A program made the position numbers and the translations under genes. Shown one piece after another: positions 11,685-23,400 of a DNA stretch of 64,000 nucleotides (position 1 is its first letter; the number at the start of each line of letters is the position of its first letter). The notes below the pieces were generated by a model. That model saw nothing but the letters and a program-made list of their open reading frames with translations, was not told the DNA's origin and ran no database searches. Source of the stretch: Charina bottae (taxonomy: Eukaryota; Chordata; Lepidosauria; Squamata; Charinaidae); assembly GCA_023362775.1 (NCBI GenBank), contig JALMGJ010000002.1, positions 58,987,914 through 59,051,913 on the forward strand, given 5' to 3'.

Positions 11685-12576
11685 TGTAGTATACCCAAGT
11701 GTAGTATAAACAAACAATAAAAATAATATAGATAAACAATTTAATCCATATTCATTACTATTACTTTATAAGCACCTTCTAGAATGCTTTTAGAGTTTCT
11801 GTTAATAACTTTTCCATCTTTTCCAGTTTCTATTAAAATATATAGCAAGAATTTCAGTGTTATATAACAAGGAAATTATACTTGTATATATTCACATGTA
11901 CCATTATCTTCAGCTTCAAATAATCCTAACAATTTCAGATACAAAATCATGCACATAAAATATTATGTGAAGTAGCAACCCCCTTGCCCAAGGAAGCTAG
12001 AAAAAGTAGTACAAAAATGTCAGATACTGTACCGTAACCTACTCTGGTATTTATTGTAATTTTACTGAGCATTCTATTTTTTAGCTCAGAAGAGACGTGG
12101 ATTAAGAGCTATTCCAGAAAAGCCCAATCCCAGAATAACACCTAGGCAAAACATGCTAATCCTAAACTTAATTTTCTGTTTGTGTCATGTTTATTCTATG
12201 TAAAAAGATGACTTCACCCTGATTCTCCTGCCAGGGCTGGCTTCCAAGTAAAAATATGCTCCTTTAAAATCCATGGAGAAATGGGCTTCAGCAATAGAAA
12301 CATGTCCTAGAATTAGAATTGAAACTTTCCTGCCCACATGAATCATGCAATCCTGTGCATGCCTATTCAGGAGTAAATTGAGTAAAATGGAGCTTCCTGA
12401 ACTGCCTTAGAGGAAGCCTGGGGTCCAGTTTTTCCTGTAGACTAAGTGGCCATGGAAAGCAAATCCCAAGTGACCACTGGAGCGGCCTCAAGTGGCCAAG
12501 AGATGATGACCACATCATCACCAGCATCATCAAGGAGGCATCATAAAGCAAGACTTGTTTGGGGAAGGGGGGAGGG
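11685..12576. other. No recognised feature
   Basis: AT-rich sequence, nothing recognised. Confidence 0.5.
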
Positions 12577-12933
12577 ATAATGGAGAATAAAGGTAAAGGT
12601 ACCCCCTGCACATTTGTGCAGTCGTGTCCGACTCTAGGGGCCGGTGCTCATCTCGGTTTGTTAGCCAAAGAGCCAGCGTTGTCCGAAGACGGTTCCACGG
12701 TCATGTGGCCGCATGACACACACAGAACGCTGTTACCTACCCACCGAAGTGGTACCTATTAATCTACTTGCATTTGCATGCTTTCGAATTGCTAGGTTGG
12801 CAAGAGCTGGAGCTAGTGCGGGAGCTCACTCCGCACGCAGGGCTAGGGATTCGAACCTCCGAACTTGCAATCTTCCGATCCACAAGCCTGGCGTCTTACC
12901 CACTGAGCCACCACGCCCCCATAATGGAGAATA
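12577..12933 (-). mobile_element. Sauria-type SINE with 13-bp target duplication
   Basis: The SINE itself is 12590-12920, flanked by perfect copies of ATAATGGAGAATA (12577-12589 and 12921-12933). On the minus strand the head carries an A-box-like GGTGGCTCAGTGGGTAAGA and a B-box-like GGTTCGAATCCC, typical of a tRNA promoter. The 3' part contains AGAGTCGGACACGACTG and ends in an ACCTTT-type tail. That block also closes the BovB LINE at 23446, which fits mobilisation by BovB, as described for Sauria SINEs. Other copies are at 16469 (truncated), 37998 and 56395. The perfect duplication suggests a fairly recent insertion. Confidence 0.93.
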
Positions 12934-14349
12934 CTTCTAAATAATTAAATTAAAATATGTGCTGTCTCAGTGGTAGGTTGGGGATATGTCCTGTTAGCAA
13001 GCCAGCTTTGTGCTACAGTTAAGCAGACCACGAGGAGTGCCCGTAGGCTGGAAACACTGCTATAGATGGGGATTTTTTTAACTTGAGTTTGAAAATTGAG
13101 CCTCAAATAGGTCAGCCTTAATTTTATTTTTAAATTGCATCTCTGAAACACAGTCATTTTTCCTCTTCCACACATTTATTTTGCTACCATCATTCCCACA
13201 AGAAATAAGAAAGACTTCAAATGATTCAAACATGTGGATGAAAACATTAAATCACAAACCTTCACATTTTAAAAGGAAAGGGAATATTTTACTGTTGAAA
13301 CATTCTGTGACTCACCTGGATGATAAGGATGAAACAGATTTTTCCCAGTAATTCCCATTTATTTTCTTCTCCTATACTTTGCTTCAGTTTCTAGAAATAG
13401 ATTTCTTTTCATTTTCTAGAGAAAAAAAATCTAATAGTTGTTATATTATAAAACTTTCTCCAGTCAACTTTTTAGGAGGAACAGAATGAAACATAAATAA
13501 ATAACAATGTAACTGACTCTGCATATAGATTGGGAGAGGGAAATATACCAACTTAGAAGAACAGTAAACCATTTGTATAAATATTGCACAATGCCTCAAA
13601 GTTTGTCAAATATTCTTTTGGGGAAAATATTGTACAGTCTTTTATGTATGCTACATCCATTGTCAAGAGTTATATCTTGTAGATAATTTATGGGAGTTCT
13701 GCATTTCTGTTCCTATTTTCTCTTATTCTATGAGCCTCAGGATGTTTTGTAATCATTTCTTTTGTATATCCTGAAGGGACCAAGTTAGCAACACTCTTTC
13801 TAGCTCTCCAAACAAAAGAATATATTTCTGCATATAAACCCAAACACAGTTATAAGATTTATCAATTGCAGAGTCAGCAACACAGTGCTTGTAGGCCCCG
13901 ATAACCTGCAACACCCTGTAAGATTCCATCAATTTAACAAATGTCTGTAATCTGACACAATTGCAAATCTTATGAAGTTTCAGTGCTTGTTGTGAAATTT
14001 CATAAGATTCTGGGAAAAGAATACTGAGCTTCCAAGGTTTTAGTTATTCATTATTGAGCATTTGAGCAATTGAACATGATGGTATACAGCACCTGCAAAG
14101 ATTACCAAACCTTCACTAAAAGGATTGACATACAAATTGTTGTGGGCTTAGTGACCAAACAAAATATTGAACCATAATTGCTACAATAAATTAGCAATGT
14201 CATTGAGACCCAAAGAAGCACTCTAACATTATAAACTACTCTTAACAGTAATGTAATACTTACAAAGTAATGTGAATTTATTTAATTCTTACTTCCTGAA
14301 CTTGTATATAAACTGGAATCAGAGGCATCTACAGAATTTGACAGTTTTG
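12934..14349. other. No recognised feature
   Basis: Long AT-rich stretch, no coding or repeat signal that I can support. Confidence 0.5.
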
Positions 14350-14485
14350 TCAGGATGATGAAATGAGCATTGTGATGTGATGAGACAAGCTCTGCCCCTT
14401 ACATGCATGCTCACGATGTCACAATGTATGTTTGAAAGAGGCAGAATTTGTGTCATCACATCACAATCCTCATTTCATCATTTCC
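14350..14485. repeat. Foldback repeat (MITE-like), copy 3
   Basis: Arms at 14350-14397 and 14440-14485 pair well (GATGATGAAATGAG, TTGTGATGTGATGA and GCTCTGCC on the left have near-perfect complements on the right). The loop is about 42 bases and holds GCATGCTCACGATGTCAC. This is the best preserved of the three copies. Confidence 0.65.
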
Positions 14486-14995
14486 CCTTCTTACTCTCCC
14501 ATCACCCCCACATATACCTATGACTAGAAAGTATTGTGTAACAGAATTAGAACTTTAATACATTTTGTCATACAGTTTGCACACACACCCCACAAAAAAG
14601 CATATACCCTATCGGGATAAAGTATGTAAAATGCATAAATTAATTAAAACGTACGCACAAGTATTCATTAAAATCTGAATGATGATGAAATAGACTGACC
14701 AAAACTGGATGGGAAAATTCACCTACCTTGACTTCTCTGGATGGTTTCTGGAGATCTTGAAATATGTCATGAGTTTGAATTTGACTTGAATTTTTGGGAT
14801 GGCAACAAAGCAGGCAATGCATGAAAATCAGCTGATGGAACAATCACTTTTATAAACAAAAAGACTACTTACAAACTAAACTGGTTCACTATTGTGTGAG
14901 TTATTATTGACAATCAATTTCCTTTACATCTATTCTTCTAAGTTGCTCCACTAGTACTTTATGGATTCCATCTTTCTTAAATTCTTAAATCTTTC
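14486..14995. other. No recognised feature
   Basis: AT-rich; a chance minus-strand frame at 14640-14843 has no family signature. Confidence 0.45.
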
Positions 14996-15007
14996 TTTTC
15001 CCTACTT

Positions 15008-16376
15008 GTTGTTGTTGTTTATTCATTCAGTCGTTTCCGACTCTTCGTGACTTCATGGACCAGTCCACGCCAGAGCTTTCTGTCGGCCGTCACCATCCCC
15101 AGCTCCCCAATGGTTGAGTCCGTCACCTCCAGAATACCATCCATCCATCTTGCCCTTGGTCGGCCCCTCTTCCTTTTGCCTTCCACTTTCCCTAGCATCA
15201 GCTTCTTCTCCAGGGTATCCTGTCTTCTCATTATGTGGCCAAAGTACTTCAGTTTTGCCTTTAATATCATTCCCTCAAGTGAGCAGTCTGGCTTGATTTC
15301 CTGGAGTATGGACTGGTTTGATCTTCTTGCAGTCCAAGACACTCTCAGAATTTTCCTCCAACACCACAGTTCAAAAGCATCTATCTTCCTTCGCTCAGCC
15401 TTCCTTATGGTCCAGCTCTCGCAGCCATAGGTTACTACAGGGAATACCATTGCTTTAACTATGCGGACCTTTGTTGTCAGTGTGATGTCTCTGCTCTTAA
15501 CTATTTTATCAAGATTTGCCATTGCTCTCCTCCCAAGAAGTAGACGTCTTCTGATTTCCTGGCTGCAGTCAGCGTCTGCAGTAATCTTTGCGCCTAGAAA
15601 TACAAAGTCTGTCACTGCCTCCACTTTTTCTCCCTCTATTTACCAGTCATCAATCAAGCTCGTTGCCATAATCTTGGTTTTTTTGAGGTTTAGCTGCAAC
15701 CCAGCTTTTGCACTTTCTTCTTTCACCTTCATCATAAGGCTCCTCAACTCCTCCTCGCTTTCAGCCATCAAAGTGGTATCATCTGCATATCTGAGATTGT
15801 TAATGTTTCTTCCAGCGATTTTAACTCCAGCCTTGGATTCCTCAAGCCCAGCATGTCGCATAATGTGTTCTGCGTACAGGTTGAATAGGTAGGGTGAGAG
15901 TATACAACCCTGCCGTACTCCTTTCCCAATCTTAAACCAGTCCGTTGTTCCGTGCTCTGTTCTTACCGTTGCTACTTGGTCGTTATACAGATTCCTCAGG
16001 AGGCAGACAAGATGACTTGGTATCCCCATACCACCAAGAACTTGCCACAATTTGTTATGATCCACACAGTCAAAGGCTTTAGAATAGTCAATAAAACAGA
16101 AATAGATGTTTTTCTGAAACTCCCTGGCTTTCTCCATTATCCAGCGGATGTTGGCAATTTGGTCTCTAGTTCCTCTGCCTTTTCTAAACCCAGCTTGTAC
16201 ATCTGGCAATTCTCGCTCCATGAATTGCTGGAGTCTACCTTGCAAGATCTTGAGCATTACCTTACTGGCATGTGAAATAAGTGCCACTGTTCGATAGTTT
16301 GAACATTCTTTAGTGCTTCCCTTTTTTGGTATGGGGATATAAGTTGATTTTTTCCAATCTGATGGCCATTCTTGTG
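15008..16376 (-). mobile_element. BovB-type LINE, 5'-truncated, 12-bp target duplication
   Basis: The insertion is bounded by perfect copies of TTTTCCCTACTT (14996-15007 and 16377-16388). On the minus strand it starts inside the reverse transcriptase and runs to the protein end (KSRKRLNE) and an (AAC)n-type tail. The catalytic YADD lies at 15778-15789. Two frames, 16287-15640 and 15624-15019, are in the same register and are separated by a single TAA after IDDW, so the 3' half of the ORF has one stop and otherwise reads through. At protein level it is clearly different from the copy at 20426, so it is a second BovB-like lineage. The 5' truncation and the duplication are normal products of target-primed reverse transcription. 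Confidence 0.95.
15019..16287 (-). pseudogene. BovB reverse transcriptase C-terminal half, one internal stop
   Basis: This codes for the reverse transcriptase and the domain after it in a LINE that copies its own RNA at a nicked target. Visible blocks in order are NYRT..ALISHASK, then AFDCVDHNKLW, GVRQGCILSPYLFNLY, NLRYADDTTLMAE (active site), and the C-terminal VYGCESW-like VTYGCESW, RRSNQSIL and KSRKRLNE. The endonuclease half is absent through truncation. A TAA separates residue 215 of the first part from the MEAVTDFVFLG start of the second. With no endonuclease and an internal stop it cannot be active alone. Confidence 0.9.
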
Positions 16377-16456
16377 TTTTCCCTACTTACAGTATCTATA
16401 AGTTCTTTTTAGTTTCATTTCCCCCTGTATTAACATGGAGCTTCTTTTACTTCCAG

Positions 16457-16614
16457 TTATTCCCTCACTTTATTCACTTTATTTATTCACTTTATTCACA
16501 TGGAAGCGTCTTCGGACAACGCTGGCTCGTCAGCTAACAAACGGAGATGAGCACCGGCCCCTAGAGTCGGACACGACTGCACAAATGTGAACCTTTACCT
16601 TTTTATTCCCTCAC
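16457..16614 (+). mobile_element. Truncated Sauria-type SINE 3' end, 12-bp target duplication
   Basis: Perfect copies of TTATTCCCTCAC lie at 16457-16468 and 16603-16614. Between them, 16500-16602 is the last third of the Sauria-type SINE (TCTTCGGACAACGCTGGCTC, then AGAGTCGGACACGACTG and a CCTTTACCTTT tail). The 16469-16499 stretch is a TTTATTCAC-like repeat that belongs neither to the SINE nor to the single-copy flank. It looks like filler made during a 5'-truncated insertion. Confidence 0.88.
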
Positions 16615-16782
16615 ACCTTGCGTAGGAAAGTTCCATTGACTCTCAGATAGTTGAACAGCCTTTGGGGTTCTTTGCTCCCACACTTCTCTCTGTCTGTCAA
16701 CTTTTTGGCTTAGCTAACTTTAAAGATTACAGAGACTTACCAGTTGCTGTCTTCTCTGTTGTCTTCAGCCCTGGTTTTCTCT

Positions 16783-16848
16783 TCTCCTCTCTCCTCTCTC
16801 CTCTCTCCTCTCTCCTCTCTCCTCTCTCCTCTCTCTCTATCTCTCTCT
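16783..16848 (+). repeat. (CTCTCTC)n pyrimidine microsatellite
   Basis: Repeated CTCCTCT units, ending in CTCTCTATCTCTCT. Confidence 0.9.
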
Positions 16849-16922
16849 GGCCTTCACTGAGATCTTCAGCCACCAGATTGCTGAACAGCTGCAGGTGTCT
16901 CTCAGAATTTTTGGAGCCTACC

Positions 16923-17228
16923 TTCTATGCCAGAGCTTTCCAAACTTTTCATGTTGGTGACACACTTTTTAGACATGCATCATTTCGCGACACTCTCTTA
17001 CAGCAGGGCATCATTTTGTGACACACTCTTACAGCAGGGCACAAGTCAGTCAGTAGGACCTGCGTGGAATCACAGCAGGTTTGGAGGCAGCCAGGCACAA
17101 GGCAGGCACTAGGACCTGCGCAAAATCCTGGCAGGGCTCGAAGGCAGAAGCAGCCGCGACACACCCAGACACTGCAGCCGACACACTAACGTGTCCCGAC
17201 ACACAGTTTGGAAAGCTCTGATCTATGC
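16923..17228. mobile_element. hAT-type MITE, 290 bp, with 8-bp target duplication
   Basis: Terminal inverted repeats CAGAGCTTTCCAAACT (from 16931) and its complement AGTTTGGAAAGCTCTG (to 17220) enclose 290 bases with no transposase. Flanks TTCTATGC (16923-16930) and ATCTATGC (17221-17228) agree in 7 of 8 bases. An 8-bp duplication with CAG-type ends fits the hAT superfamily. Inside, the phrase GACACACTCTTACAGCAGGGC is present twice, at about 16992-17040 and just before it, with changes. Confidence 0.88.
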
Positions 17229-19151
17229 TTTGAGCCCTTCTGTCTTCCCATCACACAGAGATACATAGTACCCTTTCTTCTGATGAACAGCACCTTCACA
17301 CTCTACAACCAACCCTCTGCTTTCACTTCTCCTCCATGCAGCAGTTAAAACACTGCTAATGGCACCAGCCTTTATTTCAGCCTTCTTGGCACCACTTCTC
17401 ACCATTCTGAAAGGTAAGAAGTCTGCATGCAATTGAAGGCCTATGTGACAGAGATGACCTTCTGTGACTGATGATCTTGAGGCATCCTCCTACAGAAGAG
17501 AATATGACCATCTAGAATGGCTTTTAGAAATTTGGAAGTAGCATGGTATCGGTTCAGCCTGGATGAGAAAGGAGGAAAGAGGTGGGGGAGTCTGAAAAAA
17601 TCTCTATCAGTACCGTTAGAGAAGAGAATTGAGGTATTACCTGTTTCTTTCTAGGCATGTAGAGCTCTTATTCATAATCAGATCATAAAACATAAAGTGT
17701 TTGATCTGTATAAATACTGTACTTTTCTTTCTTTTTTATATATGTGTGAATTTAATGTCTTCCTTGCTCAGAATTCATTCATTAAAAAGGGCATGACGAC
17801 ACTTTAAAAGAAAAACACTCAAAAGATAAGATGTACATTGCAACTGCCACAACAACTGAGCCTGTGGTGATGAGTGATGGATAAAATGACAACTCAAAAT
17901 GACAGGCCTTAAAAATCATAAGAAATTGCTGAATGTTATTCTCCTGGGACTATACGGAAACATTTTTTTTAACCTTGATTGCTGTATATGTAGAACAGAA
18001 ATTGAATTAAACGCATACATGAGAACAGTTGTAACATTTAAAAGTCTGGTATTACAAGCAAAAATAATTTATTTAAAGCTGCATATCAGATATCTCTTGA
18101 GCTGGCCCTCCCTTTTTTCCCCTTTATTTTTTTTTTCACAAATAAAAAATTATGAAAATCTACCAGTATCTCTTGAAGTAACTCATTGCAATTTGTGTGT
18201 TCTGGTGATATTGTGGCTGATTTTTTCTTTAACGTGGCCTAAAATTAACATAAATCAGTTACAAAAGATGCATATCGTCTCCCAGATTTCCATAAAATAC
18301 TTGCAATTTTCATCTGAAAGTTTTTTAACATTCCAAGTTCCCAAATTTTGTTCATCCAGAGACAATATGTTATTATAGTACAGCTTTTCTCTTAAAATTG
18401 AGTAATGGCACATATTGAGTAATAACAGAGGAAAAATGGCAGAAAATTTTTAAAAATGTTGTTCTGTGATTGTTAGTCATACTTCTAATCTTTAAATTGT
18501 TGTTCATCATGAAAAATAACTGTCTCTGTCCTTAACGTTTGATTGAAAGGTTGGCTGACCACATTTTAATTTCAATAAACCTATGGAAAATAACTTACAT
18601 AATTCATCAGATCATCATCAGATATTCAATACTGTACTTCAAGCTTTACATACTAAAACTCTGAAATAATTTGTAAAAAATGTACATTTGAAGAAAGGTA
18701 AAATTCCCATCATATTTTATCAGTAACCGCCTTTTCCATTATGACCATTGAAAAAGACAGTTAAAAAAAATAAAGTTTATTTTAGATCTCTGCAGGGAGA
18801 AAAAGGCAGAGGAATAAATATATTCAGCAGGATTTCCATCAAAATTTGCAAATTAAAATCACATCAAAAGTAACCTTAAGGTGTTTCCAAAGGCTTTGTG
18901 GTTTGAAATTCTAACATTAATTTTAAAGAACCAATAAAGCTGATTGTTATCTTGCCAGCCATGGGAACATTTGTCCCTTTTAAACTTGCTGTTAATTTTA
19001 TTCAGATTAATTAAAATTAATTAAAATACAAGGTCAAGATCTATATCATTTATTTTCTTCTCTCCTTTCTCCTATTTCCCGACTACCTTGTTTCCCTTCC
19101 TATTCTCCACTCCTCTGCATCTGGGGAAAGGCTCAGACATGTGTTTGATAC
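17229..19151. other. No gene; single-copy-looking DNA
   Basis: Long AT-rich stretch. A plus-strand frame of 159 codons at 17899-18378 has low-complexity, hydrophobic content and no recognisable domain, so I do not call it. The part near 18880-19020 has a less repetitive composition, see findings. Confidence 0.45.
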
Positions 19152-19172
19152 AGGGTTAGGGTTAGGGTTAGG
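19152..19172 (+). repeat. Short interstitial telomere-type repeat
   Basis: Three and a half copies of TTAGGG in tandem, followed by a degenerate CCTAAATTAGG. It is too short to indicate a chromosome end. Confidence 0.9.
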
Positions 19173-19260
19173 CCTAAATTAGGTTGGGCCATCATTAGAG
19201 TAGTATGGGTTCTTGATCTTAATTTCTTTTAATTAAAGCAGTATGCAGTTAGTAAAAGTT

Positions 19261-19540
19261 GGCTGATCTCAAGAACTAAGCAGGGCTGATACTGATAGTA
19301 CTTGGATGGGGGACCACTGGAGAATACCAGAGTTATAAGCTAAACTTGGAAGTTGAAATTCTGACTTTTTAAAATGAAAAACAGACATATGTGATCTTTT
19401 TGTACACACCAACCTTAAAAACAAGCTACTTCTGAATTTTGAGGAAGCCAATAGCAAATCACTCGCATAATTCTGCCAACAGAACTACCAAGATGTGTCC
19501 ATAAACTCACCAGGGGTCAAGCTTAATTTTTCCATTGCAG
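19261..19540 (+). mobile_element. 5S rRNA-derived SINE (probable)
   Basis: Positions 19261-19328 resemble the 3' half of 5S rRNA: a box-A-like AACTAAGCAGGGCTGA and a box-C-like TAGTACTTGGATGGGGGACC followed by GAATACC, which are the internal RNA polymerase III promoter parts. From 19443 the sequence passes to words of the SINE body (GAGGAAGCCAATAGCAAATC) and ends near CAGGGGTCAAGC. About 110 bases between are not recognised. 5S-headed SINEs are known from squamates. It is not a working 5S gene, since the 5' half is missing and there are many changes. Confidence 0.6.
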
Positions 19541-19830
19541 CGCCTGCCATCTGGAACCTCCCAAGATTAGATTGGCTCTGAAACCTGCCAGCCTTTTGCA
19601 CTGAAGATCTGGATGTTCTCCAGGACCTGAGGGTTGGGAGGTTAGGTGGCCCATGGAGATATTTTTGTTGATTGTTTTGTTTGGGTTTATCCTTGGTGAC
19701 CTTGGTTTAGCTTCTCTTTATTTATTTTTTCTGATTGTTTTTAATGTGTAAAGCCATCCAGAGTAACATGTGTGAGATGGGCAGGCATATAAATCGATTG
19801 ATTCATTGATTAAGTAAATAAATCAAGGGG
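19541..19830 (+). mobile_element. L2/CR1-type LINE 3' end
   Basis: It opens with codons for PIAAPAIWNLP, a match to the AP-LWN-LP block at the end of L2/CR1 proteins. A 3' UTR rich in T follows, then AGAGTAACATGTGTGAGATGGGCAGGCAT in pieces and a short (AAATA) tail at 19815-19828. It is strongly diverged. Confidence 0.6.
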
Positions 19831-20425
19831 ACTTTACCTTTTATCATTTAACATAACCCATATCACTACAGGATAGTATTGTGTCCCAAGAAACATGAAT
19901 TGAGATTTCTACAATTAGTGAAAAAATGTTTCATGTCATACTTTCATCACCTAAAAGATTATTTTTAAAAATTAAATCCTAAAGAAAAATTGATACATTC
20001 TAAAAAAAAAAGCATTCAGATTAGCACCTGGAAAAGCCCACTGAGCACCTGCAGCTCACACTGCTTATAAAGGAAAGGCATCTTTGAAAAGAACATATAA
20101 TTTCAGTATTCTAGGTCATACACCTAGGAGACACACACAAACACAAAACATGATTCCGATCTACTTACACACAAAACACAATTCAATTTGAGGGTGGCTA
20201 TCATAAATTCATTGAAGCTTTAATATTTATTTCAATAGTGGCTGAAGTTTATCCCCAAAAGGCTTGATACAAAATTGCATCTATTTAATCATATCTTCTT
20301 AAAAAAAAAAAACAGAGAATGAGCAACATTACTTTCTAGCAGTACTGTAAAACTTCCTTGCATTCTTATTTTATATGATCACAATTCAAGTGGTTTTTTT
20401 TTCTTTTTCATTTATTTGTTTAGTA
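19831..20425. other. No recognised feature
   Basis: AT-rich; nothing recognised. Confidence 0.5.
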
Positions 20426-23400
20426 TCCTTGCCAAGAAAACCCATGGACAGTATCAAAAGGTTAAAAGATATGACGCTGGAAGATGAGCCCCTCAGGTCG
20501 GAAGGTGTCCAAAATGCTACTGGGGAAGAGCGGAGGGCAATTCCGAGTAGCTCCAGAAAGAGTGAAACGGCTGGGCCAAAGCCAAAAGGACACTCAGTTG
20601 TGGATGTGTCTGGAAGTCGAAGGAAAGTCCGATGCTGTAAAGAACAATATTGCATAGGAACCTGGAATGTAAGATCTATGAATCAAGGTAAGCTGGATGT
20701 GGTCAAACATGAGATGACAAGATTGAACATCGACATCTTGGGAATCAGCGAACTAAAATGGACAGGAATGGGCGAATTTAATTCAAGAGACGATTATATA
20801 TACTACTGTGGGCAAGAATCCCTTAGAAGAAATGGAGTAGCTCTCATAGTCAATAAAAGAGTGGGAAAGGCAGTACTGGGGTACAACCTCAAAAACGACA
20901 GAATGCTTCCAGTTCGAATCCAAGGCAAACCATTCAACATCACAGTGATCCAAGTCTATGCCCCAACCACTGATGCCGAAGAAGCTGAAGTTGACCGGTT
21001 CTATGAAGACCTACAACACCTTCTAGAACTAACACCAAAAACAGATGTCCTTTTCATCATAGGGGACTGGAATGCTAAAGTAGGAAGTCAAAAAATAACC
21101 AGAATAACAGGCAAGTTCGGCCTCGTACAAAACGAAGCAGGGCAAAGGCTAATAGAGTTTTGTCAAGAGAACACGCTGGTCATAGCAAACACTCTTTTCC
21201 AACAACACAAGAGACGACTCTACACATGGACATCACCAGATGGTCAATACCGAAATCAGATCGATTATATACTTTGCAGCCAAAGATGGAGAAGCTCTAT
21301 ACAATCAGCAAAAACAAGACCTGAAGCTGACTGTGGCTCAGATCATGAGCTTCTTATTGCAAAATTTAGGCTTAAATTGAAGAATGTAGAGAAAACCACT
21401 AGACCACTCAGGTATGACCTAAATCATATCCCTTATGAATATACAGTGGAGGTGAGGAATAGATTTAAAGGATTAGATCTGGTAGACAGAGTGCCTGAAG
21501 AACTATGGATGGAGGTTCGTAACATTGTACAGGAGGCAGCAACTAAAACCATCCCAAAGAAAAAGAAATGCAAGAAAGCAAAGTGGCTGACTGATGAGGC
21601 TTTACAAATAGCTGAGGAAAGAAGGGAAGCAAAAGGCAAGGGAGAAAGGGAAAGATATAAACAACTGAATGCAGAATTCCAGAGAATAGCAAGGAGAGAT
21701 AAGAAGGCCTTCTTAAATGAACAATGCAAAGAAATCGAGGACAACAATAGAATGGGGAAGACTAGAGATCTCTTCAAGAAAATCAGAGATATCAAGGGAA
21801 CGTTTTGTGCAAAGATGGGCATGATAAAGGACAAAAAAGGCAGGGACCTAACAGAAGCAGAAGAGATTAAGAAGAGGTGGCAAGAATACACAGAAGAACT
21901 ATACAAGAAAGATCTTAATATCCCTGATAAATACGATGGTGTGGTCACTGAGCTTGAGCCGGACATCCTAGAGAGTGAAGTCAAGTGGGCCTTAGGAAGC
22001 ATTACTAACAACAAAACTAGCGGAGAAGACAGTATCCCAGCTGAGCTATTTAAAATCCTAAAAGATGATGCTGTTAAACTGCTGCACTCAATATGCCAAC
22101 AAGTTTGGAAAACTCAACAGTGGCCACAGGAATGGAAAAGGTCAGTTTACGTTCCAATTCCAAAGAAAGGCAATGCCAAAGAATGTTCAAACTACCGTAC
22201 AATTGCGCTCATTTCACATGCCAGCAAGGTTATGCTCAAAATCCTACAAGCTAGGCTTCAGCAGTATGTGAACCGAGAACTACCAGAAGTGCAAGCTGGG
22301 TTTCGAAGAAGGCAGAGGAACTAGAGATCAGACTGCCAACATTCGCTCATGGAAAAAGCAAGAGAGTTCCAGAAAAATATCTACTTCTGCTTCATTGACT
22401 ACGCTAAAGCCTTTGATTGTGTGGATCACAACAAACTGTGGCAAAGTCTTAAAGAGATGGGAGTATCAGACCACCTTACCTGTCTTCTGAGAAACCTGTA
22501 TGTGGGTCAAGAAGCAGCAGTTAGAACCGGACATGGAACAACCGACTGGTTCAAAATTGGGAAAGGAGTACGACAAGGCTGTATATTATCACCCTGCTTA
22601 TTTAACTTATATGCAGAGTACATCATGAGAAATGCCGGGCTGGATGAATCACAAGCCGGAGTTAAGATTACCGGGAGAAATATCAAGAACCTCAGATATG
22701 CAGACGATACCACCCTAATGGCAGAAAGTGAAGAGGAACTAAAGAGCCTCTTGATGAGGGTAAAAGAGGAGAGTGCAAAAGCTGGCTTGAAACTCAACAT
22801 TAAAAAAACCCAGATCATGGCATCTGGTCCCATCACTTCCTGGCAAATAGAAGGGAAGAAATGGAAGCAGTGACAGGTTTTATTTTCTTGGGCTCCAAGA
22901 TCACCACAGACGGTGACTGCAGCCATGAAATTAAAAGACGCTTGCTCCTTGGAAGGAAAGCTATGGCAAACCTAGACAGCATATTAAAAAGCAGAGACAT
23001 CACCTTGCCGACAAAGGTCCGTATAGTTAAAGCTATGGTTTTTCCAGTAGTAATGTATGGCTGTGAGAGTTGGACTATAAGGAAGGCTGAGCGCCGAAGA
23101 ATTGATGCTTTCGAACTGTGGTGCTGGAGAAGACTCTTGAGAGTCCCTTGGACTGCAAGGAGGTCAAACCAGTCAATCCTAAAGGAAATCAACCCTGACT
23201 GCTCGTTGGAAGGACAGATGCTGAAGCTGAAGCTCAAATACTTTGGCCACCTAATGCGAAGAGAGGACTCACTGGAAAAGACCCTGATGCTGGGAAAGAC
23301 TGAAGGCAAAAGGAGAAGGGGACGGCAGAGGATGAGATGGTTAGATAGCATCACCGATGTAATGAACATGAATTTGAGTAAACTCCGAGAGTCAGTGGAG

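Noticed and set aside
17899..18378. 159-codon plus-strand frame
   Set aside because: Low-complexity AT-driven content, no known motif, no splice or promoter context; longer than average but within chance for AT-poor-in-stop stretches.
19261..19328. A 5S rRNA gene
   Set aside because: Only the 3' half is recognisable, with many changes, and it is linked to SINE-like sequence.
21433..22014. 193-codon minus frame
   Set aside because: Antisense shadow of the BovB protein on plus.
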